The position numbers and the translations under genes were made by a program. Below the pieces are notes generated by a model, which was not told where the DNA came from, ran no database searches, and saw nothing but the letters and a program-made list of their open reading frames with translations. Of a DNA stretch of 64,000 nt, positions 22,615 to 31,612 are shown piece after piece. Position 1 is the stretch's first letter; the number at the start of each line of letters is the position of its first letter. Where the stretch lies: contig DKWV01000025.1 in the NCBI GenBank assembly GCA_002491905.1, forward strand, positions 124,001 through 188,000, written 5' to 3'. The stretch is from Lachnospiraceae bacterium UBA7143 (lineage in GTDB: Bacteria; Bacillota; Clostridia; Lachnospirales; Lachnospiraceae).

Positions 22615-24717
22615 TTCCAAAATCAGGAAATCCCAGCAGGAGAGAGAGAGTCGGTCCCCTGCCTTCACGGCGGAAGGGCTTTTTCCGTCGTGGGATGCAC
22701 CGCCGCTGGTTTCCGGGGATTCGTGCCCCGATAGAAGCACACGGGCATCCGGACCGTGGTAGACGGTTTCCTGCGGTTCCTCGGAATAATTGAAATAGTA
22801 AATGATCTCTTTTTGCAGGTCGTTTGTGCCCCGCTTGACGATGAGGGGATAGACGGCTTCCTCTCTGGCAATTCCTGCCTTTTCACAGAGAAAATCGAGC
22901 AGCTTTTTCAGTACATCCCCGTCCGTATAGCATCCCAGATAGGCGGCGTAGCCCTGACCGAAGCGGTTTCCCGTGAGGGCGGCACAGTCACCCCAGTGGG
23001 GATGGTCGTATTGCGCCAGCGTCTCGGCGGTATCGGGGAGGAGAAGTTCCATCCAGTTGTGAACGCAGTCATGCTGATCCGAGAGGATATCCATGTTGAC
23101 TGAACCGGTCATTGCAATCGCAGACAATTCCTTCTGAAATTTCTCATCCGCTTTCAGACCCACCCGGACAGCGTCCGTGAACTGGTCGTAGGTCATGCCG
23201 AAAACATCCGTCAGGCCGTGGGGCAGATCGTCGTGATAGATTTTGAGCATTCTGTCAGCCACGGCGGTTTTGAAGGTGGAGAGCAGGACGCCGCCTGTCT
23301 GGACATAGTCCTTCAACGCACTCGTCAGCCTGTCGGAGACACTGTAGAGCGCCGGTGTGATCAACAGTTTGTATTGACTAAATAAGTCGATATCATTCTC
23401 AGCCGAGAGAATGTCACATTCCACGTTCATTTCATAGAGGGCGTCAAAAACCCAGCGGAAAACATCATTGTAAGCGGGACCGTCCGGGATGGGAAACCAT
23501 CGCAGGGCATCCAGGGACACATTGTCCAGAAGGATTGCCACGGGACAGTGTTTCTTTAGATTGACCAAGTGAGTACCGTATGCGGCAAAGTCCGCGCCGA
23601 TGCGGCTGGTTTCCCGGTAGGTGGCGTTTTCCTTCAGGTTATGGCTGAGGACTCCCTTCCAGTAGGATTCAATGGCGTTGTGGATGGAGTGCCAGTGCCA
23701 GTATTCCACGCAGCCTGCGCCGTTTGCCAGATGGCTGAAGGCCTGCAGGCGAAGCTGACCCGGATAGGAGAGCCAGCCGTGGTTGCCCTGGGCTTCGGTT
23801 TCCAGAACCAGGTAATTGTCCTTTTTCAAGGAGCGGGCGATGGCGCCACCAAAGGCGATCTCTTTGCCGGTCAGGTCCTGCGCGGAGGGGTGGTAGATGT
23901 CGCAGCCAGCGACAGTGAGTGCTTTGGCGGCATCCCACTGGTCAACCTCCGGCTGCATGCCGAAGGAGTATCCCCGCCAGTCATAGTCGAAATTCTGTGT
24001 GATGAACTGATCCGGCCGGGCGTATTCCTGTACAATGGCGCTCTGCCATGCAAGAAAATCAGAAACCAGTTTTCGCTGGAATTTCTGGTATTCTGCGCCG
24101 AGGCTGGCGTTGATGGTGCCGCGCACGTCGGGGAAATCCTCCCATGCATTGATGCGGTTGCTCCAGTAATCCAGTCCCCACGCCTGATTCAAGAGCGAAA
24201 GATCGTCGTGGAAGAGCGTCCGAACATAGTCCACAAACTTTTTCTGGGCATAGGCGGAACAGGTGTCGTAGGATTTGGTTTCATTGTCGAGCTGGAAACC
24301 GATCACATGGTCGTAAGACTGCACTTCCTCCATCAGCCTGCGAATGATCCGCTCGGCGTGCTTTAAGTACATGGGATGGGCGATATCCATGTTCTGCCTG
24401 TGGCCGTAGCGTCCCGGTCCCTCATGGGTTTCGGTGATGATGTCAGGGTACTTGCGGGCAAGCCAGGTGGGAACCGCGTAGGTGGGCGTGCCCACGATCA
24501 CCTGAATGCCGTGCTTTTTTGAGCAGGACAGCATGCGGTGCAGATGGGTGAAATAGAAAACGCCGTCCTGCGGCTCCCAGGTGCTCCATGTGGACTCCGC
24601 GATGCGGATTACGTTCATGCCTGCTTTTTTTATCAGTTCCATATCGGTTTCGATGCGGTCTACGGGCAGATATTCGTCGTAGTAGGCCACGCCGTAGAGA
24701 AGTCTGTCTGTTTTCAT
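22606..24717 (-). CDS. Glycoside hydrolase family 42 beta-galactosidase
   Basis: 703 residues from ATG 24717 (AAAGGAA upstream; a longer start at 24801 would run into the previous gene). The GH42 barrel begins YGVAYYDEYLP. The acid/base Glu lies in FQLDNETKSY (near residue 145) and the nucleophile Glu in VLETEAQGNHGW (near 307). The trimerisation domain follows (DVFRWVFDALYEMNVECDIL), then the C-terminal beta domain. No signal peptide is present, so it acts on imported galactosides such as plant galacto-oligosaccharides or lactose. The DUF3842 gene lies upstream on the same strand with a 17-base gap. Confidence 0.93.
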   Translation of the reverse strand: MKTDRLLYGVAYYDEYLPVDRIETDMELIKKAGMNVIRIAESTWSTWEPQDGVFYFTHLHRMLSCSKKHGIQVIVGTPTYAVPTWLARKYPDIITETHEGPGRYGHRQNMDIAHPMYLKHAERIIRRLMEEVQSYDHVIGFQLDNETKSYDTCSAYAQKKFVDYVRTLFHDDLSLLNQAWGLDYWSNRINAWEDFPDVRGTINASLGAEYQKFQRKLVSDFLAWQSAIVQEYARPDQFITQNFDYDWRGYSFGMQPEVDQWDAAKALTVAGCDIYHPSAQDLTGKEIAFGGAIARSLKKDNYLVLETEAQGNHGWLSYPGQLRLQAFSHLANGAGCVEYWHWHSIHNAIESYWKGVLSHNLKENATYRETSRIGADFAAYGTHLVNLKKHCPVAILLDNVSLDALRWFPIPDGPAYNDVFRWVFDALYEMNVECDILSAENDIDLFSQYKLLITPALYSVSDRLTSALKDYVQTGGVLLSTFKTAVADRMLKIYHDDLPHGLTDVFGMTYDQFTDAVRVGLKADEKFQKELSAIAMTGSVNMDILSDQHDCVHNWMELLLPDTAETLAQYDHPHWGDCAALTGNRFGQGYAAYLGCYTDGDVLKKLLDFLCEKAGIAREEAVYPLIVKRGTNDLQKEIIYYFNYSEEPQETVYHGPDARVLLSGHESPETSGGASHDGKSPSAVKAGDRLSLSCWDFLILEEL

Positions 24718-24734
24718 CTCATATTCCTTTCCTG

Positions 24735-25139
24735 CTAAATCATGGTTTCCAGTTTCTCTACCGCCAGACGGATGTATTCGCCGAGAGAGCTTTCCGTGCA
24801 CCCCGCGATAAAATGGTTGCAGCGGTTGACGGGAATCAGTATTTTAAAGGCTCTGCTTGCGCCCACGGCGGTGGCGATAGCCGGGGTGATCTCCCCAAGC
24901 AGGGCGTTCGCAAAGACGATGCCCACGGGACCTATGACCAAGTCGGCGTCCGACACGTTTACCAGAACGGCGTTCTCGCCGGTTGCGCCGAAGTCCGCGC
25001 CCGCCTTTAACATGGCGGCGGTGGCAGCGGTGTTGGTTCCGATGGCGTAAAGTTCCAAATCTTTATGTTTTGCCTTGATCTGTTCGATGACGGTCTTGCC
25101 GATGCGGCCGCCCTGACCGTCGATGACGGTGATTTTCAT
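24735..25139 (-). CDS. DUF3842 family protein
   Basis: 134 residues from ATG 25139 (AAGGAGGAAC upstream). It starts MKITVIDGQGGRIGKTVIEQ, a glycine-rich nucleotide-binding-like beta-alpha-beta start. ADLVIGPVGIVFANALLGEI and SSLGEYIRLAVEKL follow. This is the DUF3842 family, which is common in clostridia and of unknown function. It lies between the methyltransferase and GH42 genes on the same strand, with gaps of 13 and 17 bases, so the three are probably co-transcribed. Confidence 0.85.
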   Translation of the reverse strand: MKITVIDGQGGRIGKTVIEQIKAKHKDLELYAIGTNTAATAAMLKAGADFGATGENAVLVNVSDADLVIGPVGIVFANALLGEITPAIATAVGASRAFKILIPVNRCNHFIAGCTESSLGEYIRLAVEKLETMI

Positions 25140-25152
25140 GTGGGGTTCCTCC

Positions 25153-25773
25153 TTATATCTGTTGCAGGCAGCGTTTTGCAATAACTCTTTCGAAGGCATG
25201 TTCATGGTGAATGTCGCCCGGATGGGTATCGCTAAAAGTTCCCTCCAGATGATGAACGATCTCCCACCCCTCGTACTTTTCGGGAAGTTCGCCTACGTCG
25301 AAAAGACTGTGGGTATAGGGCGCATTATCGGGCGTTGCAGGACAGCGGTTTGTAAAAATCCCGATGGCGTTAAAACCGCCGACTTTTGTGTGAGCTTTCA
25401 TGTCTTCTATAAAATGATCCCTTACATCCTTGTACGGTAAATGCAGGACACCGTGGGAGAGGATAATGTCATATTCTTTTTCGAAGACGAAGGTTTCTAA
25501 ATCACAACAGAAGTAGTTGACATGCAGTCCCCTCTGGCTGGCAATATATTTCGCCTTTCTGATGCCGTTTTCGGAAATGTCAAAGGCATCCACGTCATTT
25601 CCCAGGCTAGCCATAAAGATGGCGTTTCTTCCCTCGCCGCACCCGACATCCAATACGCGGGCGTTCTTGGGAAACAGCCTATAAAACTCTTTTACATCTA
25701 CAGTAGGCTCTTTGGAAAATGTGGAAACATCCAAATCAGCGTAGGTCTGTTCCCAAAACGGCTTTTCCGGCAT
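25153..25773 (-). CDS. Class I SAM-dependent methyltransferase (TehB-like)
   Basis: 206 residues from ATG 25773 (AAAGGAGAG upstream). The SAM motif I is VLDVGCGEGRNAIF, followed by the acidic loop DVDAFDISENGI, FCCDLETF (motif II region) and the catalytic-side ILSHGVLHLP. The family includes TehB-type methyltransferases for oxyanions and small molecules. The substrate is unknown. It is first in the minus-strand unit with DUF3842 and GH42. Confidence 0.88.
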   Translation of the reverse strand: MPEKPFWEQTYADLDVSTFSKEPTVDVKEFYRLFPKNARVLDVGCGEGRNAIFMASLGNDVDAFDISENGIRKAKYIASQRGLHVNYFCCDLETFVFEKEYDIILSHGVLHLPYKDVRDHFIEDMKAHTKVGGFNAIGIFTNRCPATPDNAPYTHSLFDVGELPEKYEGWEIVHHLEGTFSDTHPGDIHHEHAFERVIAKRCLQQI

Positions 25774-25870
25774 CGCATTTCTCTCCTTTATAAAAGTAAG
25801 ATAACAATAGTGTATCATAAGTGCATGGTGTATAAAATAAAAAAATTTCCTTATAATACGCTTTATCAAA

Positions 25871-25910
25871 TTGTTGCTATGCAACAATTGAGAGAATGCT
25901 CCGCATTCTC
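25871..25910. repeat. Two tandem perfect hairpins upstream of spoVAA
   Basis: TTGTTGC-TAT-GCAACAA (25871-25887) is followed by GAGAATGC-TCC-GCATTCTC (25892-25910). Both are perfect short palindromes, 4 bases apart, in the 169-base divergent region between the methyltransferase and spoVAA. No T-run follows on either strand. They may be paired regulator sites or a small intergenic repeat. Confidence 0.6.
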
Positions 25911-25942
25911 CTATAAAAGAAAATGGTGGGAAGTGAGAAGTT

Positions 25943-26578
25943 ATGTCAACTAACAGCGCAACGATTTATCTGAAAGCGGAACAGAATGTGGAGGTGCAGG
26001 AGCCGGAGGTGTGCGTCAAGGATATTGCGACGCTGACATGCACCGATACCCATGTGCTTGCGAAGGCGAAATCCCTTAAGCTGTGGACGTTTCAGGAAGG
26101 GAAAAGCAAGAGACAGGTGATAAGCGTGCTCAAGGTCATTGAGGAGATCGAGAAGGCGTGTCCGGGCGTGAGTGTGGAAAATCTGGGAAAGACGGATGTG
26201 CTGGTGGAATGGATCAGCGTGGACAGGCATAAGGGCTTTGTCCAGTGGTGCAAGCTTGCCTTCGTGTCCCTGATCAGTTTTTTCGGAACGGCTTTTACCA
26301 TTATGGCTTTTCACAACGATATCGGAATCAACGAAGTTTTTTCAAAAATCTACGAGATGGTGATGGGCTTTCGCGGGGATGGGTACGGCATTCTGGAACT
26401 GTCCTATTCGATCGGGCTGGCGGTGGGGATTATCGTATTCTTTAACCATATCGGCGGCAGAAGGATCACCAAAGACCCGACGCCCATCGAAGTGGAGATG
26501 AGAATTTATGAAGAGGATGTGAATAAAGCCCTCATTGCGACGGCAGACAGGGAGGGGAAGACCATTGATGTTTCTTAA
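25943..26578 (+). CDS. spoVAA: Stage V sporulation protein AA
   Basis: 211 residues. An N-terminal cytosolic part (IYLKAEQNVEVQEPEVCVKD, then a KRQVISVLKVIEEIEK helix) is followed by two membrane helices (about residues 108-128 and 148-172). This is the SpoVAA layout. SpoVA proteins form the inner-membrane channel for dipicolinic acid in forespore and spore. It overlaps spoVAB by 11 bases. The start region overlaps an AAGTTATGTCAACT word. Confidence 0.9.
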   Translation: MSTNSATIYLKAEQNVEVQEPEVCVKDIATLTCTDTHVLAKAKSLKLWTFQEGKSKRQVISVLKVIEEIEKACPGVSVENLGKTDVLVEWISVDRHKGFVQWCKLAFVSLISFFGTAFTIMAFHNDIGINEVFSKIYEMVMGFRGDGYGILELSYSIGLAVGIIVFFNHIGGRRITKDPTPIEVEMRIYEEDVNKALIATADREGKTIDVS

Positions 26579-27053
26579 GCAGCTTCTTTTGGCAGTGATC
26601 GGGGTGAGTGCTGGGCTGATTGTATCGGCGGGTGTGTTTACCGTGCTGATTTCAGTGGGGCTGATTCCAAGGTTTGCAGGCAAAATGCATGTGGCAAAAA
26701 AAGTGTTTGTGCTGGAGGAGATGGTGATATTCGGCACATTAACCGGAAGCTTTTTCAGTGTTTTCGGCGAATGGGGCATGATAGGGAGAATGGTGAGGAC
26801 GAATGCGGTATTTGGGGCGGCGACTGACGGCGTGTGGAATTTTGCGGGAACGCTTTTTCAGATCGTATTTGGTCTGTTTGCGGGGATTTTTGTGGGGTGC
26901 CTTGCGCTCGCCATCGCAGAGATGTTAAACACCATCCCGGTTTTTGCCAGAAGAGTCGGCTTCCGTCACGAGCTGGGAATTGCGGTACTGGCTGTGGCTT
27001 TGGGGAAATTTCTGGGGAGCCTTATTTACTTTACGCAGCGGGTGTTTTTGTGA
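26568..27053 (+). CDS. spoVAB: Stage V sporulation protein AB
   Basis: 161 residues from ATG 26568, inside the end of spoVAA. It has about four to five membrane segments (LLLAVIGVSAGLIVSAGVFT, LFAGIFVGCLALAIAEML) and the SpoVAB-typical IPRFAGKMH and ARRVGFRHELG motifs. It is a component of the spore dipicolinate channel. The tight overlap points to translational coupling with spoVAA. Confidence 0.92.
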   Translation: MFLKQLLLAVIGVSAGLIVSAGVFTVLISVGLIPRFAGKMHVAKKVFVLEEMVIFGTLTGSFFSVFGEWGMIGRMVRTNAVFGAATDGVWNFAGTLFQIVFGLFAGIFVGCLALAIAEMLNTIPVFARRVGFRHELGIAVLAVALGKFLGSLIYFTQRVFL

Positions 27054-27158
27054 GGACCAGTCATAAAAGCCAAAGCAGGATGTGCGCAGAACGGCTGGTG
27101 TGTGGAGATATGAGGTTAGAATAAAAGGTAGAAAAACAGGAAAAGGAGAAGACGGACC

Positions 27159-27668
27159 ATGACACAGAATCAGGTGCAGAGCGGAACACAGGAACAGGAT
27201 GACAAGATGACGCAGCAGGAGAAAGAGCAGGCTTACAGACAGCATGTGGAGCAGACCACGCCGAAATACAGCATGCCGGTCAGGATGGCAAAGGCTTTCG
27301 TGGTTGGCGGAATCATCTGCGTGATCGGACAGTGCATTTTAAACTATGCAACAAACAGAATGGGTATTGACAAGGAGACCGCCGGTTCGTGGTGCTCCAT
27401 GCTTCTTGTGCTTGCCAGCGTGGTGCTTACAGGTTTCGGCATTTATCCGAAGTGCGTGGAGTGGGGCGGCGCAGGCGCGCTTGTGCCGATCACGGGATTT
27501 GCGAACTCCGTGGCTTCAGCGGCAATCGAGTACCAGAAAGAAGGACAGGTGTTCGGCATCGGGTGTAAAATTTTTACCATCGCCGGGCCGGTGATCCTGT
27601 ACGGGATATTTACAAGCTGGGCGCTGGGCGTGGTGTACTGGATCGGAAAACTTCTGGGGATTGTGTGA
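27159..27668 (+). CDS. spoVAC: Stage V sporulation protein AC
   Basis: 169 residues with AAAAGGAGAAG upstream. A hydrophilic Q/E-rich start is followed by the SpoVAC core: AFVVGGIICVIGQ, FGIYPKCVEWGGAGALVPIT, GFANSVASAAIEYQKEG and GCKIFTIAGPVILYG. SpoVAC is a mechanosensitive channel component of the spore membrane. The usual next genes, spoVAD and spoVAE, are absent, and the biotin genes follow instead. Confidence 0.94.
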   Translation: MTQNQVQSGTQEQDDKMTQQEKEQAYRQHVEQTTPKYSMPVRMAKAFVVGGIICVIGQCILNYATNRMGIDKETAGSWCSMLLVLASVVLTGFGIYPKCVEWGGAGALVPITGFANSVASAAIEYQKEGQVFGIGCKIFTIAGPVILYGIFTSWALGVVYWIGKLLGIV

Positions 27669-27710
27669 GGGAAGGCCACACAGTCCCCTTCTTTACTCTC
27701 TGGCAATGTC

Positions 27711-27738
27711 TTGACATCTTTTTCCGATATGCTATACT
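27711..27738 (+). promoter_or_regulatory. Promoter of bioY-bioD
   Basis: A consensus TTGACA (27711-27716), a 16-nt spacer and TATACT (27733-27738) lie just upstream of the biotin operator. Confidence 0.85.
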
Positions 27739-27742
27739 CATG

Positions 27743-27773
27743 TTGTTAACCAAGTAATACAAATGGTTAACAA
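27743..27773. promoter_or_regulatory. BirA (biotin repressor) operator
   Basis: TTGTTAACC, 13 bases, then GGTTAACAA: a perfect 9+9 inverted repeat matching the known Firmicute BirA operator. It sits right after the -10 box over the transcription start. Biotinyl-AMP-loaded BirA would therefore switch off bioY and bioD when biotin is plentiful. Confidence 0.93.
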
Positions 27774-27815
27774 TAAGGAAGAGGAAAATACAAGATTTGC
27801 AAAATGGAGGAAGAT

Positions 27816-28439
27816 ATGGAAAAAGGACTCTCTATCGCTGCGGAAAAGAAAGCGAAACGGGCGGCTTCCGGTAGGAAGATCAGCACACAGGACATGGTGC
27901 TTTGCGGGGTGTTTACCACACTGATTGCGGTGGGGGCATTTATCAAGGTTCCCGTGCCGGTGGTGCCCTTTACACTACAGTTTTTGTTTACGATGCTGGC
28001 GGGGCTGTTGCTTGGCGGCAGGAAAGGCGCATTGAGTGTCGGCGTTTACATCCTGCTAGGACTGGTGGGATTGCCTGTCTTTGCGGAGGGTGGTGGATTT
28101 TGGTACATATTAAAACCAAGCTTTGGCTATCTTCTCGGTTTTATGCTGGCGGCCTATGTGACGGGCACAGTGGTGGAGCGGAAAAAGAAACTTTTGACCA
28201 GATGGGTCATAGCAGTTAACTTTCTGGGGTTGTTCATCGTCTATGCGGCGGGAATGATTTACTATTATGTGATATGCAATTATGTGATTGATACGCCGAT
28301 TGCGCTGGGACCGCTGTTCCTGTACTGTTTTGTGCTGGCGGTTCCCGGAGATATCTGTCTGTGCATTCTGGCAGCAATATTGACTGTCAGGGTCAGACCG
28401 GCGTTTGACCGAATGATGAGAAAGGAGCAGCGGGTATGA
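27816..28439 (+). CDS. bioY: Biotin transporter substrate-binding protein BioY
   Basis: About 207 residues from ATG 27816 (GGAGGA upstream; ATG 27804 in the same frame overlaps this site). Six membrane helices carry the BioY signatures: VPVPVVPFTLQFLFTMLAG, GLVGLPVFAEGGG and KPSFGYLLGFMLAAYVTG. BioY is the S-component for biotin uptake, alone or with the shared ECF energy module, which is not in this window. It lies under the BirA operator and overlaps bioD by 4 bases (ATGA). Confidence 0.95.
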   Translation: MEKGLSIAAEKKAKRAASGRKISTQDMVLCGVFTTLIAVGAFIKVPVPVVPFTLQFLFTMLAGLLLGGRKGALSVGVYILLGLVGLPVFAEGGGFWYILKPSFGYLLGFMLAAYVTGTVVERKKKLLTRWVIAVNFLGLFIVYAAGMIYYYVICNYVIDTPIALGPLFLYCFVLAVPGDICLCILAAILTVRVRPAFDRMMRKEQRV

Positions 28440-29119
28440 GCAAAAACCTTTTTATCACAGGAACAGGCACGGATGTGGGAAAAACGTATGTGACCGGACT
28501 GGTCATTAAGAAGCTTAGGGACAGTGGGGAAAATGCCGCATATTATAAGGCGGCTATGAGCGGCAATGAGAGAAGGCCGGACGGATCTCTGATTCCCGGA
28601 GATGCCCTGTCCGTGAAGGAAGTATCCGGGATCGCCCAGCCTTTGGAGGAAATGTGCCCTTACATATATGAAAACGCATACTCGCCTCATCTGGCGGCCC
28701 GCATTGAGGGGGAACAGGTGGAGCTTTCCGTTGTGGAAGAGGGTTTTCGGAAGGTCAGCGGGGCATACGGCTATGTGACGGTGGAGGGCAGCGGCGGCAT
28801 TCTCTGTCCAATCCGCTATGACGGGGAAAAGATTTTGCTGGAGGATGTGATTAAGACGCTTAATTTATCATGTCTGCTTGTGGCCGACGCTGGGCTTGGC
28901 ACCATCAACAGTGTGGCGCTCACCGCAGAGTATATGCGTGCCAGAAACATTCCTATTGTGGGGATGATCTTTAACCGTTTTCATCCCGGCAATGTGATGG
29001 AGGAGGACAATATCCGCATGTGTGAGGAACTGACTGGGCTGAAAACCCTTGCCTGCGTGCGGGAGGGCGACAGGGAGCTCCGCATGGACGCGGAGGCGCT
29101 GAAATCTTTGTACAGATAA
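28436..29119 (+). CDS. bioD: Dethiobiotin synthetase
   Basis: 227 residues. The P-loop is ITGTGTDVGKTYVTG, and the substrate Lys is in YYKAAMSG. VTVEGSGGILCP is the second conserved site, and ADAGLGTINSVALTAEYM the third. It closes the ureido ring of 7,8-diaminopelargonate with CO2 and ATP to give dethiobiotin. Translation is coupled to bioY through an ATGA overlap, under one BirA-controlled promoter. Confidence 0.95.
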   Translation: MSKNLFITGTGTDVGKTYVTGLVIKKLRDSGENAAYYKAAMSGNERRPDGSLIPGDALSVKEVSGIAQPLEEMCPYIYENAYSPHLAARIEGEQVELSVVEEGFRKVSGAYGYVTVEGSGGILCPIRYDGEKILLEDVIKTLNLSCLLVADAGLGTINSVALTAEYMRARNIPIVGMIFNRFHPGNVMEEDNIRMCEELTGLKTLACVREGDRELRMDAEALKSLYR

Positions 29120-29296
29120 AAATACTAATATTACAATTATAGAAACTCCCTTTTCGGAAAAGTGTACCCATTGCTGAAAAGTGGTCCGGGGCATGTTGAA
29201 CCAGACCATTTGTAGCAAAAGGATGATTGTGATATGATCGAAATAACTGATTGGAATATAGCAACTCAGAACAGTTTCATTTGACAGAGGGGTTCC

Positions 29297-29338
29297 CTGA
29301 ATTTGCCTGGCTTCTTTTTGCAGACAGCACAAATTCAG
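29297..29338. other. Inverted repeat in the gap before the MATE gene
   Basis: The 272-base gap 29120-29391 separates bioD from the MATE gene. CTGAATTTG (29297-29305) and CAAATTCAG (29330-29338) form a perfect 9-bp stem around a 24-base loop. No clear -35/-10 pair is seen. It may be a regulator site for the AraC gene two genes downstream. Confidence 0.4.
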
Positions 29339-29391
29339 AAGTAAAGTCCGCATTGCATCTCTATAATGTGATTACGAAAAGGAGAGATGTA

Positions 29392-30711
29392 ATGATGGAT
29401 ATCACAGAAAACAAATTAAAAACAATTTTTCAATTTTCAATCCCGAGCGTCATTGCCATGCTTTTGGAAACGGTCATTACCATAACCGACGGCTATTTCA
29501 CCGGAAACTATGTAGGGGAAGACGCGCTGGCAGCGATTAACCTGGGATTGCCTGTTCTTTATTTTTATCTTGGCATAGGGTTGTGCGTAGGTGTGGGAGG
29601 AACGGTAATCTGCGGAAAAATGTTGGGGGCAAAAGATTCGCACAGAGCTTCCCAGGTGTTTTCCCAGACGATTGTTACCGCTGTGATTGTTTGTGCCGCA
29701 ACATCACTTGTAGTGTTATTGCTGTTTTCCCCAATCCTGAAAGTGCTGAGAGCAGACGGAAAACTGTCGGCTTACTTTACGCAGTATTATAAGATTATGC
29801 TTTTTGCTTATCCGTTGATGGTAATCGAAAGCATATTCGGTATGTTTACGCGTATGGATGGAAAACCGCAGGCGTGTATGCTGGTGCGCGTCGCAAGCTG
29901 TATTCTAAATGTGATTCTTGATTACATTCTGGTGGGCAGGCTGGCGCTCGGTATACAGGGAAGTGCGGCGGCGACTCTTGCGGTACAGGCCGCTGCCGTC
30001 ATGATTCAGGCTGCTTATTTTCTGAAACTGTCCTCCAATATCCGGTTTAGGCGTTTTAGGTTTGACAGGGCAGTGAACAAGGCAACCTTCCTTAACGGCT
30101 CATCAGAGTTTATCGGAGAGATGGCAAGCACAATCTCTATGTTTACTTACAACTATGTCCTGATGAAATATGTGGGAGTCCAAGGCGTTGCTGCGTTTAC
30201 AGTTCTTGGCTTTGCGGTGTATGGATACAGCATGGTTGCGATTGGTTTCGGGCAGGGCCTCACCACTCTTGTCAGTGTCAGTTGGGGGGCCAAAGAATGG
30301 AAAACAGCAATGGATCTTCGCAGGGCAACGAACAGAATCTTGTTCGGGGTTGGTGCATTGTTTGCAGTAGGCTTTTGGATTCTGGGAAGAAGATACGCAG
30401 GTCTCTTTGGGTGCAGTGGCAGTGTTGAGAATATGGTAGCCACAGGATTTCGGTTTTACTCTGTCACCTTTTTGATCATGGGATATGATGTGACAAATTC
30501 CATGTATTTTACCAGTTGCGGCGATGCATTCAGCTCTGCTGCCATCTCCGCCTTAAGGGGAATCGTGCTTCTTCTTACGTTCCTGCTCCTCTTCCCGGCT
30601 ATCTGGGGAATGACAGGCGTTTGGATGGCCGCTCCGGCAGCGGAAGCCCTGACAGCGATTGTTTCGGCCTATTTGATTGGGAAACAGAAAAGGAAAACAG
30701 AAAGCAGGTAA
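29392..30711 (+). CDS. MATE family efflux transporter
   Basis: About 439 residues from ATG 29392 (AAGGAGAG upstream). Twelve membrane segments form two similar halves, with MATE-typical SIPSVIAMLLETVITITDGY, GIGLCVGVGGTVICGKMLGA and AIGFGQGLTTLVSVSWGA. MATE pumps expel drugs or metabolites with Na+ or H+. It lies between bioD and bioA, and the AraC gene begins 6 bases after it. The pair is probably a pump and its regulator. Confidence 0.92.
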   Translation: MMDITENKLKTIFQFSIPSVIAMLLETVITITDGYFTGNYVGEDALAAINLGLPVLYFYLGIGLCVGVGGTVICGKMLGAKDSHRASQVFSQTIVTAVIVCAATSLVVLLLFSPILKVLRADGKLSAYFTQYYKIMLFAYPLMVIESIFGMFTRMDGKPQACMLVRVASCILNVILDYILVGRLALGIQGSAAATLAVQAAAVMIQAAYFLKLSSNIRFRRFRFDRAVNKATFLNGSSEFIGEMASTISMFTYNYVLMKYVGVQGVAAFTVLGFAVYGYSMVAIGFGQGLTTLVSVSWGAKEWKTAMDLRRATNRILFGVGALFAVGFWILGRRYAGLFGCSGSVENMVATGFRFYSVTFLIMGYDVTNSMYFTSCGDAFSSAAISALRGIVLLLTFLLLFPAIWGMTGVWMAAPAAEALTAIVSAYLIGKQKRKTESR

Positions 30712-30717
30712 TCGGCA

Positions 30718-31602
30718 ATGGAAAAAAATCAGGCTGTCATTTGCGCCGCTGTGATCAATCAGGCTATGAATTTTATCTTTGAACATCTGGATGAGGAAAT
30801 CACTGTGGACGATGTGGCAAGGCACTGCTGTTATTCCAGGTATCATCTTATGCGGATGTTCAAAGAGCACACAGATGAAGCCATATATCAGTTTATGAAG
30901 CGGCTTCGTCTGGAAAGAAGCGCGTGGAGGCTCAAGGTCGAAAAAGAGAAAAGCATTGCAGAGATCGGAGTGAACTACGGCTATTCTTCCTCTAATTTTG
31001 CGACGGCGTTCAAGAAGCACCTGAATATGTCTCCGATCGATTACAGAAAGAAGAGCGAGCAGATCGTGCAGCAGAGCTCCTTTTCACACGGGATATCCCT
31101 TGACGAGCTGGAGCGCACGGAAAACCTGATAACGATTGAATGGCTGAACGACTTTCTGGTGGTGTACGAACGCAAAAAGGGAAATTATCATGATATGTCA
31201 CAGGAATGGTGCACATTTATCAAAAAATACGAAAAGCTTGCCTCATCCGATACCCTCTATGTGGACTGTACCATTGACGACCCGTCCATCACAGATGAAA
31301 ACAGCTGTATGTATGAATTGTGCCAGACCATTTCTCCCGACCATCCGGCGTTGAAGGAAAACGCCGGCATTTTCACTCACAGTTTCGAGGGTGGAAAATA
31401 TGCGGTGTACCACTTCAAAGGCTTCCCGCAGTTCATGTTCATGGTTTATCAGGAGGTTTTCTGCCGCTGGCTGTCCAGGACGGGCAATCAAATGGATGAG
31501 CGGCCGATATTCGATATCTACCGCAATGTACACTCCGATGGATACATGGAAATTGACATCTGTTTTCCGTTGAAATCCGCAGTCTCATCAAGAGCGAAAT
31601 GA
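30718..31602 (+). CDS. AraC-family regulator with GyrI-like effector domain
   Basis: 294 residues. Two helix-turn-helix units come first (DVARHCCYSRYHLMRMFKEH, then IAEIGVNYGYSSSNFATAFK with MSPIDYRK, residues about 15-110). A GyrI/Rob-like small-molecule binding domain follows (residues about 125-290; SFEGGKYAVYHFKG, WLSRTGNQMDERPIFDIY). This layout is typical of multidrug-sensing activators of adjacent pumps, so it probably senses a compound and induces the MATE gene. bioA begins 10 bases after its stop, so bioA may be read from the same transcript. Confidence 0.92.
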   Translation: MEKNQAVICAAVINQAMNFIFEHLDEEITVDDVARHCCYSRYHLMRMFKEHTDEAIYQFMKRLRLERSAWRLKVEKEKSIAEIGVNYGYSSSNFATAFKKHLNMSPIDYRKKSEQIVQQSSFSHGISLDELERTENLITIEWLNDFLVVYERKKGNYHDMSQEWCTFIKKYEKLASSDTLYVDCTIDDPSITDENSCMYELCQTISPDHPALKENAGIFTHSFEGGKYAVYHFKGFPQFMFMVYQEVFCRWLSRTGNQMDERPIFDIYRNVHSDGYMEIDICFPLKSAVSSRAK

Positions 31603-31612
31603 GGACATTCTT

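Noticed and set aside
27660..27684. GTGTG/CACAC hairpin at the end of spoVAC.
   Set aside because: The five-bp stem overlaps the stop codon and has no T-run next to it, so termination is not supported.
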